From Clostridiales bacterium UBA7285 (GTDB lineage Bacteria > Bacillota > Clostridia > Peptostreptococcales > Anaerovoracaceae): 64,000 nucleotides of DNA. Position numbers and translations under genes: made by a program. Shown here piece after piece: positions 1-8,423 of this stretch (position 1 is its first letter; each line of letters starts with the position of its first letter). The notes below the pieces were generated by a model. That model was not told the DNA's origin and ran no database searches. It worked only from the letters and a program-made list of their open reading frames with translations. The DNA is taken from contig DKRJ01000012.1 in assembly GCA_002472145.1 (NCBI GenBank), positions 105,053 through 169,052 on the forward strand. The letters are read 5' to 3'.

Positions 1-125
1 CAATATCCGTGCTATTTTATCATACGGGCGTTCCTTTGTCACCCGCCCGCCGGGCCGCTTCCACGCATTCGTCTGCGCCGCCGACCGGCCAAAGCAGGGA
101 AAATTGCCCGCGTCCGCATGCCCCG

Positions 126-1604
126 CTATCCCGCGTCGGTTTCAATATTAGCGGCAAGCACGCTTCCGACTTCGGAGGTGATCTTGAATATCGTGAAAAC
201 CGAGCCGTAGACGCGCCTTACGCCCGTCGTCGCCCGCAGGACTTTCTCCGGGAAAACGACCGCGATGACGGAACTGCCGACCGCGATCACCGGGATGTCC
301 TCACGCATATCCTTTGGCACCTTCAGGTCTACGAAGATATTCTGTATCTTCTTCGTTCCGGCGGCTGTTTTTACGGTGTCGCCCGGCTCCCTGGACCTGA
401 CCTTGATCCTTTCACGGACGTCATCCCCGAATTCCCTTTTCAGCGCGTCGAAGTCGAACAAAACACATCTCGTGCGCGATTCGGCGAGCGTCGCCTCGAG
501 CGCTCCCGGATCGTCCGCGGAGACCACTCTTGTTTTGATAGAGAAGCCTGATGCTTCGGGATCGTGCTTTCTTCCGACTGCCACGTCGCCGTAGACGTTC
601 CTGACGAAATATCCGTGAGGAAATTCCGCCTCCGCCGACGGTGAGCCCGACGATATTATCTCCAGAGCTTTCCTGAAATGCGGGAATGCCATATCCTCCG
701 TGAGCCCGAGCTTCTTAAGCGCTATTGAAAGAACGCGCCTTGCCACGGCGGGATGGAGTTCCCTCAGCATATCCCCGTCCAGGACTATCCTGTCGTTATC
801 CGCTCCGGCGTCCGTTTTAAGGGCTTTTTCGTACGCGCCGTATGCCGCCGCGCCGAGATATTCCTTGTCCTCGCCCGCCGAGATCGCGAGCCTGGTAAGC
901 GCGTCGCGTATCGAAGAGTTATACTGTGTCTCGAGCTCCGGAAGGAGTTGGAGCCTTATCTTATTCCTTATGAACGATGGCTCGAAATTCGTATCGTCCA
1001 CGCGGGGCTCCAGCCTGCGGAGCCTGCAGTATTCGTTTATCTGAGCCTTCGAGATGTCGAGGAGCGGCCTGATGACACAGCGTCCCTCCTCGTCATTCCT
1101 TACGTAGTCTATCCCGGAGAGGCCGTCTACGCCCGTGCCGCGTATCATGCGCATCAAAACAGTCTCTACGCGATCGTCCCTGTGCTGCGCCAGAGCGATC
1201 TTTGCCCTCCGGCCCGGGACGGCGCGCTCCGCTTCCGCGGCCGTTTCGGCAAATGCCCTGTAGCGTATGATCCTTCCGGCTTCCTCGATCCCGACGCCCA
1301 TGTCGGAAGCGAGCTTCCTGCAGTCCTCGCGGACGCACGCACACTCGAGCCCGCGCTCTGCGCAGAATTCGACGCAGAACTTCTGGTCCTCATCCGCCGC
1401 GTTCCCGCGCAGCATATGGTTGATGTGCACTGGAAAGATAGAGAATCTGACCTTTCTCGCGTAGTCGCACAGGATGTCGAGAAGGCATGTGGAATCAGGG
1501 CCGCCGGAAAATCCGACGACGACGGCGTCGCCCTCCTCGATCATGTTATATTCTTTTATCGCCGCGCGTGCCGCGTCGATGACTTCCTTAAGTTCACCGT
1601 TCAT
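126..1604 (-). CDS. tilS: tRNA(Ile)-lysidine synthase TilS
   Basis: Modifies the wobble cytidine of the AUA-reading tRNA-Ile to lysidine, using ATP and lysine, in the cytosol. The N-terminal PP-loop ATP pyrophosphatase motif SGGPDST lies at about residue 34, followed by an HINHMLRG segment typical of TilS. At 492 residues it is full length for a TilS with both C-terminal substrate-binding domains. The start overlaps the tatD stop by 4 bp, so the pair is translationally coupled and forms the tail of the metG-tatD-tilS run. The gene order is common in Bacillota. No oddities seen; the assignment is secure. Confidence 0.95.
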   Translation of the reverse strand: MNGELKEVIDAARAAIKEYNMIEEGDAVVVGFSGGPDSTCLLDILCDYARKVRFSIFPVHINHMLRGNAADEDQKFCVEFCAERGLECACVREDCRKLASDMGVGIEEAGRIIRYRAFAETAAEAERAVPGRRAKIALAQHRDDRVETVLMRMIRGTGVDGLSGIDYVRNDEEGRCVIRPLLDISKAQINEYCRLRRLEPRVDDTNFEPSFIRNKIRLQLLPELETQYNSSIRDALTRLAISAGEDKEYLGAAAYGAYEKALKTDAGADNDRIVLDGDMLRELHPAVARRVLSIALKKLGLTEDMAFPHFRKALEIISSGSPSAEAEFPHGYFVRNVYGDVAVGRKHDPEASGFSIKTRVVSADDPGALEATLAESRTRCVLFDFDALKREFGDDVRERIKVRSREPGDTVKTAAGTKKIQNIFVDLKVPKDMREDIPVIAVGSSVIAVVFPEKVLRATTGVRRVYGSVFTIFKITSEVGSVLAANIETDAG

Positions 1605-2440
1605 TTCCGTTTCGCTCCGAAAAATCTCAAAGCGTTCTCACAAGTGGCGCGCGCTGTCTCCTCGAAGGTCGATCCTTTGATCTCCGCCAGTTTTCGCACC
1701 GTATATTCTACATACCACGATCTGTTAGGCCTGCCGCGCATCGGTTCGGGAGCCAGATACGGAGCGTCCGTCTCGACGAGCAGAAACTCGATCGGTATCG
1801 CCTCCGCGACCGCGAGGGTCTTTTTGTTGTTCTTATACGTCAGAGGCCCGCATATGCCGATAGTCGCTCCGAGTCTCACGTATTCCTCAGCCATCTCGGC
1901 GCTTCCGGAATAGCAGTGTATGTCGACGCGCGCATCGGGTGCCGTTCTGCCTCCCGGAGCCGGTCTGGCGGGGAACAAAGCCTTTCTCTCGTCGGAAAAA
2001 GCGCCTTCTTCCTTCAGGATCTCCATAGTCTCGGCTGCCGCCTCGCGTGAGTGGATCACGATCGGGAGGGCGAGTTCCCGGGCGAGCCTGATCTGCCTGC
2101 GGAACCAGTAAGTCTGGTCCTCGCGCGGCGAGAACATATAGTGGTAGTCCAGTCCTATCTCGCCTATGGCGGAAGCCCCGTAATTAAGCGCGAGATACTT
2201 GACAGCGTCAAGTATCTCGTCGGTCATCGAATATGTGTCGTGCGGGTGCACGCCGACTGCGGCGAAGCACCAGTCGTATTTCTGAGAATCGAGCGCCGCC
2301 TGAACGGATGACGGGAGGTCAAAGCCTATGTCCGCAACGTACGAGACGAGAGGATGGGCCTCTATCTCTGCGGCGAGAGCCTCGCGCTCAGCCGCGTCGA
2401 ACGTGTCGTTATTCAGGTGCGCGTGTGAGTCAAACAGCAT
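1601..2440 (-). CDS. tatD: TatD family metal-dependent hydrolase
   Basis: TIM-barrel metal-dependent hydrolase of the TatD family. Members have 3'-5' DNA exonuclease or D-aminoacyl-tRNA deacylase activity; the true substrate here is not decided by sequence. Metal-binding motifs appear in order: FDSHAHLN at residue 3, EIGLDYH near 100, HSREA near 130, HCYSG near 175 and ETDAPYLAP near 225. The 279-residue length is slightly above the usual 255-265 because of a proline- and arginine-rich insert near residue 160. It overlaps tilS by 4 bp and lies 60 bp after metG. Confidence 0.93.
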   Translation of the reverse strand: MLFDSHAHLNNDTFDAAEREALAAEIEAHPLVSYVADIGFDLPSSVQAALDSQKYDWCFAAVGVHPHDTYSMTDEILDAVKYLALNYGASAIGEIGLDYHYMFSPREDQTYWFRRQIRLARELALPIVIHSREAAAETMEILKEEGAFSDERKALFPARPAPGGRTAPDARVDIHCYSGSAEMAEEYVRLGATIGICGPLTYKNNKKTLAVAEAIPIEFLLVETDAPYLAPEPMRGRPNRSWYVEYTVRKLAEIKGSTFEETARATCENALRFFGAKRK

Positions 2441-2462
2441 ATGCGTAATTTCTCCGGTGGCG

Positions 2463-2504
2463 AGTATGACGCTCAGTTCATGACACTCAACTCATGACAG
2501 TCAG
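2463..2504 (-). repeat. Three 14-nt tandem repeats at the metG 3' end
   Basis: Three degenerate copies of a 14-nt unit lie head to tail at 2463-2476, 2477-2490 and 2491-2504. On the coding strand each reads like CTGACTGTCATGAG. The copy nearest the gene contains the metG stop codon at 2501-2503, so the unit looks like a duplication of the end of the gene. Confidence 0.75.
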
Positions 2505-4528
2505 CTTATCGCGTTTCCGTCCTCGGCGAGCGTCTCCACTGTTTCGAGCCTTTCTCCGTTCTCGGCGTACAGGATCATGCCCTTCGATTCCACGCCGCGT
2601 ATCTTCCGCGGTTTCAGGTTCGCGAGGACGACGACTTTTTTACCGACCATCTCTTCTGGCTTGAAATACTGGGCGACGCCTGAGACGATCTGTCTCGTTT
2701 CGTCACCTATCTTCACCTTGAAGACCAGAAGCCTGTCGGCGTCCGGATGTTTGGAAGCCTCGAGTATCGTCCCCACGCGGAGGTCTATCTTATCGAAATC
2801 ATCTATCGTGATCTCAGGCTTGGCGCCGTCCGATGAGCCTTCCGCGCCGCGTCCGCTCCTTCCGGCCCCGCCCGTGGCGGATCCGGCCTTTTCCTTTTTA
2901 TCTTCCTTATCGCTTCCGGGCTCTTTCCCGGCTTTTTCCTTCGCCGCGGCCATGTTTTGTTCCTCGATCGCCTTCAACTCGGCGAGCTCCTTTTCGATGT
3001 CGATGCGAGGGAAGAGCGCCGGGCCCTGAGTGACCCTGAGACCCGCGGTCTTGTCGAAGACGTACGCGTCCTCCCATACGATGCCGCCGGTCCAGCCGAG
3101 CCTCTCCATGATCTTCTCCGTCGTCGTGTGCATGTAAGGATAGATCAGGATGGCCACGATCCTGAGCGTTTCCGCGAGATCATGCATGACGGTGTCGAGC
3201 TCGTCCTTCTTCGACGGGTCCTTCGCCAGGATCCACGGCGTCTTTTCGTCGATATATTTGTTTGCGCGTCCGACGAGAGCCCAGATCTCCTCCAGAGCTT
3301 TATTGAACGCGAATTTATCCATCTGAGCGGCCACCTTGTCGGCGCATGAAACTGCCATGTCGATGAGTTCCCTGTCGGTCGCGTCCTCTGTCTTCGCTTC
3401 CGGGATCACTCCGCCGCAGTACTTTTCGATCATCGAGATCGTGCGGGACACGAGGTTCCCGAGGTCGTTAGCCAGATCGAAGTTGATGCGCTTAAGCATT
3501 ACCTCGTTCGTAAAGGCGCCGTCCTGCCCGAACGTGTACTCGCGGAGCAGGAAGTATTTAAGCGCGTCGATCCCGTAGCGGTCTATCAGCATGACAGGGT
3601 CGACGACGTTGCCCTTCGATTTGCTCATTTTGCCGCCGTCGATCAAAAGCCACCCATGGCCTATGACGTGCTTCGGGAGAGGCTCCTCGATCGACATGAG
3701 CATGGCAGGCCAGATGATGCTGTGGAACCTGACGATCTCCTTGCCTACGAGATGAACGTCGGCAGGCCAGTATTTGTTATACAGTTCCGGATCGTCCGGG
3801 TAGCCGAGAGCGGTGATATAGTTCGTCAGGGCGTCGAGCCAGACGTAGATCACGTGCTTTTCGTCGATCGGCACCGGTATGCCCCAGTTGAAACTCGTCC
3901 TCGATATGCAGAGATCGTCGAGCCCCTGCCTGATGAATGACGCCATCTCGTTGCGGCGCGTCTCAGGCTGGAGGAAATCGGTGTTTTCGATCAGGTCGAG
4001 CACTCTGTCCTGGTACTTGGAGAGGCGGAAGAAATACGCCTCCTCGCTCGCTTTTTCGACAGGCCTGCCGCAGTCAGGGCAGCAGCCGTTCACGAGCTGC
4101 GTCTGGGTCCAGAACGATTCGCACGGTGTGCAGTACCAGCCCTCGTATCTGGATTTATAGATGTCGCCCTTCTCGTACATCTTCATGAATATCTGCTGTA
4201 CGCGCTTCACATGGCGCGGTTCCGTCGTCCTGATGAAATCGTCGTACGAGATCTCCATCGCCGACCAGAGTTTTTTGATGCCACCGACGACCTCGTCGAC
4301 GTACTGCTGAGGGGTGACGCCCTTTTCGTCGGCGAGCTTCTGGATCTTCTGGCCGTGCTCGTCCGTGCCCGTGAGGAAATATACGTCGTAGCCCTGCAGC
4401 CTCTTGAACCTCGCGACCGCGTCAGCCATTACCGTGCAGTACGTGTGGCCGATGTGGAGATTCGAACTAGGGTAGTATATAGGCGTGGTGATGTAAAATT
4501 TGCCTTTTGATCTTGCGGTGTCTGTCAC
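2501..4528 (-). CDS. metG: Methionine-tRNA ligase, MetG with C-terminal tRNA-binding domain
   Basis: Charges tRNA-Met. The class I signatures are visible: the HIGH-type motif NLHIGH near residue 23 and KMSKS (GGKMSKSKGN) near 300, with a four-cysteine zinc knuckle (CTPC and CCPDC) between them. A charged Gly/Lys/Glu/Ser linker near residues 525-565 leads to an EMAP/Trbp111-type tRNA-binding domain (DLRVGTILEA) at the C terminus. I start at a GTG at 4528, because a GGAGA Shine-Dalgarno lies 7-8 bases upstream and the protein then begins just before GKFYITTPIYYP; the reading frame stays open further upstream but has no homology-like sequence. It is followed by tatD. No T-box leader was seen. 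Confidence 0.95.
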   Translation of the reverse strand: MTDTARSKGKFYITTPIYYPSSNLHIGHTYCTVMADAVARFKRLQGYDVYFLTGTDEHGQKIQKLADEKGVTPQQYVDEVVGGIKKLWSAMEISYDDFIRTTEPRHVKRVQQIFMKMYEKGDIYKSRYEGWYCTPCESFWTQTQLVNGCCPDCGRPVEKASEEAYFFRLSKYQDRVLDLIENTDFLQPETRRNEMASFIRQGLDDLCISRTSFNWGIPVPIDEKHVIYVWLDALTNYITALGYPDDPELYNKYWPADVHLVGKEIVRFHSIIWPAMLMSIEEPLPKHVIGHGWLLIDGGKMSKSKGNVVDPVMLIDRYGIDALKYFLLREYTFGQDGAFTNEVMLKRINFDLANDLGNLVSRTISMIEKYCGGVIPEAKTEDATDRELIDMAVSCADKVAAQMDKFAFNKALEEIWALVGRANKYIDEKTPWILAKDPSKKDELDTVMHDLAETLRIVAILIYPYMHTTTEKIMERLGWTGGIVWEDAYVFDKTAGLRVTQGPALFPRIDIEKELAELKAIEEQNMAAAKEKAGKEPGSDKEDKKEKAGSATGGAGRSGRGAEGSSDGAKPEITIDDFDKIDLRVGTILEASKHPDADRLLVFKVKIGDETRQIVSGVAQYFKPEEMVGKKVVVLANLKPRKIRGVESKGMILYAENGERLETVETLAEDGNAIS

Positions 4529-4617
4529 TTTTTTTCTCCGATAAAAAGCGGCGTTCCGGAGGGTCATGAAACCGCGCCGTCGCCGCGATGAATACTCCTG
4601 CGTGTCTTCCCGGCCTC

Positions 4618-4845
4618 TCAGCTGTCGAGATCCTCGTCCGCCCATTCGTTGTTGGACCATTCCTCTTCAGGCCAGTCCTCGTCGACAAAGATCGTCTTCA
4701 TGATCTTATCGAGCCCGATGACGAGCGTCGTTCCGGCCACGAGGCCCACACCGAGTATGGCGAGCGCAGCCTTCAGAGCGGATCTCGTGTCTGCCGGACG
4801 TCCCGTGTTCATCTTGTTGTTCTTCATTTTCATATCCTTTGCCAT
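4618..4845 (-). CDS. Small single-pass membrane protein, unknown function
   Basis: A 75-residue protein I do not recognise. It has a lysine- and asparagine-rich N terminus (residues 1-20), one hydrophobic segment at about 25-45 (AILGVGLVAGTTLVIGL), and a very acidic, tryptophan-rich tail of Asp, Glu and Trp. The ATG is preceded by a good AGGAGT ribosome site 7 bases upstream, which supports real translation. It sits between the cytidylate-kinase-like gene (24 bp upstream) and metG (89 bp downstream), so it is probably cotranscribed with them. Topology by the positive-inside rule would put the acidic tail outside; that is inference. Confidence 0.65.
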   Translation of the reverse strand: MAKDMKMKNNKMNTGRPADTRSALKAALAILGVGLVAGTTLVIGLDKIMKTIFVDEDWPEEEWSNNEWADEDLDS

Positions 4846-4867
4846 ATCGTGACTCCTTTCGCCGCTC

Positions 4868-5506
4868 CTACTTATCGGCGGTTTCCTCCGGATCTCTGTA
4901 CGTTCTCGTGTTCAGGTAGTCGATGATCAGGTTAGCCGCCTGGTCGTCGCTGATGAAGCTGGTGTTTATCATCAGATTGTAGTTCTCGTACGCTCCCCAC
5001 TTCTGTGAAGTGTGGTAGTTATAGTAGTTTGCTCTCGCCTTGTCGTAGTCGCGGATCTTCTGTCTCACCTTTTCCGGGTCATCGCCGTACTGGTTCACGC
5101 TGCGCTCGATCCTGTCCTCGAGTTCCGCGTAGATGAAGATGTTCGTTACTCCCGGCATGTCGCGCAGGACGTAGTCGGCGCAGCGTCCGATTATTACGCC
5201 CTCGTCCGTCTGGCCTATCTGGCGGATAACGTCGAACTGCGCCAGGAAGAGCCTTTCGTTCATCGGCATGGGATCCGCCGTGAAGTTCTCGCCAAACGCC
5301 ATAGCCGATGAGAAACTGTATGAAATGCTGCTCTTCGCCCTGAGTTCGGCCGTCTCGATGATCTCGCGCGACAGGCCGCTCTTCTCCACCGCCATGTCGA
5401 TGATCTCGCGGTCGTAGAACGGAAGTCTCATCTTCTCCGCTACGAGTTTCCCTATGATCCTTCCGCCGCTTCCGTATTCGCGGCTTATAGTTACGAGTTT
5501 TCTCAT
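4868..5506 (-). CDS. Cytidylate kinase-like family protein
   Basis: A P-loop nucleotide kinase of the cytidylate-kinase-like family found widely in Clostridia. The N terminus carries SREYGSGGRIIGK at residues 8-20, a Walker A variant shared with this family, followed by DREII and a helical region. At 212 residues it matches the family length. Its true substrate is not known; the family differs from housekeeping Cmk and may phosphorylate another small molecule. It is 22 bp from the small membrane-protein gene and 61 bp after murE, on the same strand. Confidence 0.8.
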   Translation of the reverse strand: MRKLVTISREYGSGGRIIGKLVAEKMRLPFYDREIIDMAVEKSGLSREIIETAELRAKSSISYSFSSAMAFGENFTADPMPMNERLFLAQFDVIRQIGQTDEGVIIGRCADYVLRDMPGVTNIFIYAELEDRIERSVNQYGDDPEKVRQKIRDYDKARANYYNYHTSQKWGAYENYNLMINTSFISDDQAANLIIDYLNTRTYRDPEETADK

Positions 5507-5567
5507 TTGTCTCCCTGCCTTGTCATTTATTGGGTGAAAACCTATTCCCTATTTTGATTATACCACC

Positions 5568-7052
5568 TTATCCGGTCTTATTCAGTCTGTCTCTGAGCGC
5601 TTCCCGGGCGATCGTGTCGTCGCCCTTATACGGAGCGCGTCCGTTCTCGCGATATATGTATTTTTCGTCGCCCTTTCCGAGCAGCAGGACCATGTCTCCC
5701 GTGCCCGCGAGTTCTATTGCGTATCTGATCGCCGTCTCGCGGTCGAGTATGAACTTATACGGTACGTTCGCGATCCCGGAGATTATCTCTCTGCCGATCT
5801 CCTCTGCGTCTTCGTCTCGCGGGTCGTCCTCCGTTATGACGGCAAAGTCGCAGTATTTATCGGCGAGCTCGCCGAATACCCTGCGTTTGGCTTTGTCGCG
5901 CTTTCCAGCCGATCCCGTCAGAACGATCAGTTTGTGTCCCGCGCCGATCATTTCGCGCCCGAACTGCATCATCTTTTCGATGCCGTCCGGAGTATGAGCA
6001 AAATCCGCTATCACGTGAAACCCCTGGCCTTCGTCGATCTGCTCGAGCCTTCCGCGCACCTGAGGGAGATCACCAGCGGAGCGTATGACTTCCCCGATAT
6101 CGGCTCCCGATTCGCAGAGTGCCGCGATCGCCGCCAGCAGATTATATACGTTGAACTTCGCGATCAGATTCGTCACGATCCTGTACGTCACACCGCCGCG
6201 GATGAGATCGAATTCCGTCCCGTCAGGCCGCAGAACGATGTTCGCCGCTCTGTAATCGCATTCGTTGTCTATTCCGTATGATACGGTCCTCGCCCTCGAT
6301 ATTTCCTTCAGCTGCGCGTATCTCGCGTCATCCGCGTTGAGGATCGAAACGCCGTCCGGCTTCACGAATTCGCTGAAAAGCCTCGCCTTGCAGGCAAAGT
6401 ATTCGTCCATCGTCTTATGATAGTCCAGATGGTCGTAAGTCAGATTCGTGAACACCGCGACGTCGAAGCGTATCGCGTCGACTCTGTGATTCGCTATCCC
6501 CTGACTCGAGACCTCGAGCGCACAGGCTTTCATGCCGGCCGAGACCATGTCGTCCAGCGTCTTTTCAAGGAAAAGCGGATCCGGCGTAGTCAGATCCGGC
6601 GCCGTGTGGACGCAGCCGTAGTCGATCGATATCGTCCCTATGTATCCGCACGGCATCCTGTCGCCGCACATGTCGCGTATCAGGTTCGTTATCGTGCTCT
6701 TGCCGTTTGTTCCGGTGACGCCGAACATATAGAGTTTTTCGGCCGGAGCGCCAAAGAAAGTCCTCGCCGCCGAGTTGAGCGCGTCGAACGTATTCTCCAC
6801 GCGGACGTACAAAACGTCTCCCGTGGCTGCCCCCGGCATCTCATCCGGCGAAAGCTCGAGCGAGAAGACGATGCATACGGCTCCGCGCGAAACGGAATCC
6901 CCGATGAACTCGTGGCCGTCGTGCGCGCTGCCTGGCAGACAGAAATACGCGTCTCCCCGTTTCACCTTTCGCGAATCCGAGGCGAGGCCTGTTATCTCTT
7001 TGTCCGCGCCGCTCTTTGAAATGAAATTTTCAAACAGTTCGTCCGATCTCAT
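5568..7052 (-). CDS. murE: UDP-MurNAc-tripeptide synthetase MurE
   Basis: Adds the third residue to UDP-MurNAc-L-Ala-D-Glu in peptidoglycan synthesis, in the cytosol. Mur-ligase features are present: the ATP loop GVTGTNGKST near residue 112, TPDLTTPDP, and the central HLDYHKTMDEY block. The specificity motif reads DDPRDED; an arginine at this place is the meso-diaminopimelate signature (DNPR type) whereas lysine-adding enzymes lack it, so a DAP cell wall is inferred. Its 494 residues are the normal length. The gene lies 5 bp after nadE. Confidence 0.94.
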   Translation of the reverse strand: MRSDELFENFISKSGADKEITGLASDSRKVKRGDAYFCLPGSAHDGHEFIGDSVSRGAVCIVFSLELSPDEMPGAATGDVLYVRVENTFDALNSAARTFFGAPAEKLYMFGVTGTNGKSTITNLIRDMCGDRMPCGYIGTISIDYGCVHTAPDLTTPDPLFLEKTLDDMVSAGMKACALEVSSQGIANHRVDAIRFDVAVFTNLTYDHLDYHKTMDEYFACKARLFSEFVKPDGVSILNADDARYAQLKEISRARTVSYGIDNECDYRAANIVLRPDGTEFDLIRGGVTYRIVTNLIAKFNVYNLLAAIAALCESGADIGEVIRSAGDLPQVRGRLEQIDEGQGFHVIADFAHTPDGIEKMMQFGREMIGAGHKLIVLTGSAGKRDKAKRRVFGELADKYCDFAVITEDDPRDEDAEEIGREIISGIANVPYKFILDRETAIRYAIELAGTGDMVLLLGKGDEKYIYRENGRAPYKGDDTIAREALRDRLNKTG

Positions 7053-7057
7053 ATGAT

Positions 7058-7825
7058 CTATTCACCGTCATACGCCAGAACAGGGGCGTCGAGGCGGTAG
7101 GAAGGCATGACCTGGAGTTTGAATTTGTTCCAGCGGCGCTTGCTGTCGATGAGGCGCTTTACGTCCTGATCCTCGCAGACGCCCGTCCTGATGTATTTGT
7201 CGAGCGTGTCGTACGTGAAGCCGAGATTGTCCTCGTCGGTCAGGCCGGAAAGCCCGTCTAGCGGGATCTTGTCGACCAGTACGTCCGGAAGTCCGAGGAG
7301 TCTGCCGACGGCTTTGACCTCCTGAACGGTGAGAGTCGAAAGCGGGCTGAAGTCTCCGACGGAATCGCCGTAGCGCGTGGAATATCCGACCCAGTCCTCA
7401 GACAGATTGCAAGTGTTCGCGACCCGGCCGTTCACGGACTGAGAGACGGCGTAGGTCGCGGTCATCCTGATCCTGGCCGGCATGTTGGTGCGCGTCTGAA
7501 GACTTATCTCGCACGGCATGTTCTCCTCGAGTTCTTCTGTGAGAGCCTCGCACGTTTCGCCGATGTTTATCGTAGTATATTTGATCCCGAGCGTGTCGAC
7601 CAGAAGGTGCGACATGTCGATGTCAGGCTGATCCCCCTGCGGGAGCAGCACGCCGAAGACCCTGTCTTTACCCAGCGCCTCGACACAGAGTGCCGCGGTC
7701 ACCGAACTGTCCTTGCCGCCGCTTACGGCGACGACTGCGTTGCAGCCCTTGCCGTTTTTCTCAAAGAAATCCCTGATCCAGGCCACTATTTCGTTTTTTG
7801 TTTTTTCCGCGTCAAACTTATACAT
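7058..7825 (-). CDS. nadE: NAD(+) synthase, ammonia-dependent
   Basis: Makes NAD from deamido-NAD, ATP and ammonia. The adenylation PP-loop VAVSGGKDSSV starts near residue 32. Typical NadE blocks follow, including TCNLSEDWVGYSTRYGD and the DFSPLSTLTVQEVKAVGRLLG segment. The 255-residue length and the lack of an N-terminal nitrilase domain mean it uses free ammonia rather than glutamine. It lies between the DUF436 gene (18 bp upstream) and murE (5 bp downstream). Confidence 0.94.
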   Translation of the reverse strand: MYKFDAEKTKNEIVAWIRDFFEKNGKGCNAVVAVSGGKDSSVTAALCVEALGKDRVFGVLLPQGDQPDIDMSHLLVDTLGIKYTTINIGETCEALTEELEENMPCEISLQTRTNMPARIRMTATYAVSQSVNGRVANTCNLSEDWVGYSTRYGDSVGDFSPLSTLTVQEVKAVGRLLGLPDVLVDKIPLDGLSGLTDEDNLGFTYDTLDKYIRTGVCEDQDVKRLIDSKRRWNKFKLQVMPSYRLDAPVLAYDGE

Positions 7826-7843
7826 CTCTTCCCATCCTTCCGA

Positions 7844-8413
7844 TTATCTCGGGATATCTCCGCCCGACAGGACCTTATCGTAGACGGCTCTCTCGCCTCC
7901 GATGAATTTCGGGCGCGTGCGCGCGCAGACGACGTGAGCGTGTCCGATGGATTTCTGATCGATCCTGACCGGGACCGCCACAGGTCTAAGCTGCATGCCG
8001 ATCAGCGCGTCGCCGATGTCGATGCCTCCGTCTGCTTTGATATTCTCGAGCGCGACGGGGTCCTTCGCCCTGTTGTAGACAGTCATGGCAAAAGCGCCGC
8101 CCGCGTGCATCTGAGGGACCACGTTCACGATCTCCGTCCCCGGCAGCAGAGCCTCTCTCTCCACGATGACGGCTCTGTTCAGGTGTTCGCAGCACTGTGC
8201 GGCCAGATAGATGCCTCTCTCGTCGAGCACCGGCTTGATGCCGTCGTACACGGCCTCTGCCGCTTCGAGATTCGATCCGCGGCCGATGTTCGATCCCATG
8301 ATCTCGCTCGTCGAGCAGCCGACGACCAGAATGTCGCCTTTCTTCATGTGCGATTTTTCGAGGAGTTCCGTTGCTACGCGGCGCGCTTCTTCTTTGATCT
8401 CGCTGTTATCCAT
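7844..8413 (-). CDS. DUF436 / YwlG-like protein (TIGR01440 family)
   Basis: A conserved Bacillota protein of unknown function. Recognisable family features are VVGCSTSEIMGSNIG near residue 30, the cysteine- and histidine-containing AAQCCEHLNRA near 72, and VPQMHAGGAFA near 102. Conserved Cys and His residues suggest metal or cofactor binding, but no activity is established. It lies 10 bp after glmS and 18 bp before nadE, so it is part of the same transcription unit. The 189-residue length fits the family. Confidence 0.85.
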   Translation of the reverse strand: MDNSEIKEEARRVATELLEKSHMKKGDILVVGCSTSEIMGSNIGRGSNLEAAEAVYDGIKPVLDERGIYLAAQCCEHLNRAVIVEREALLPGTEIVNVVPQMHAGGAFAMTVYNRAKDPVALENIKADGGIDIGDALIGMQLRPVAVPVRIDQKSIGHAHVVCARTRPKFIGGERAVYDKVLSGGDIPR

Positions 8414-8423
8414 GTGAAACCTC

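Noticed and set aside
753..1913. Long plus-strand open frame opposite tilS and tatD
   Set aside because: It is the antisense shadow of two well-supported genes; GC-rich codon bias keeps opposite frames open. No ribosome site or family resemblance.
4529..4617. T-box leader for metG
   Set aside because: The gap to the small upstream gene is 89 bp with no T-box bulge sequence or terminator/antiterminator pair.
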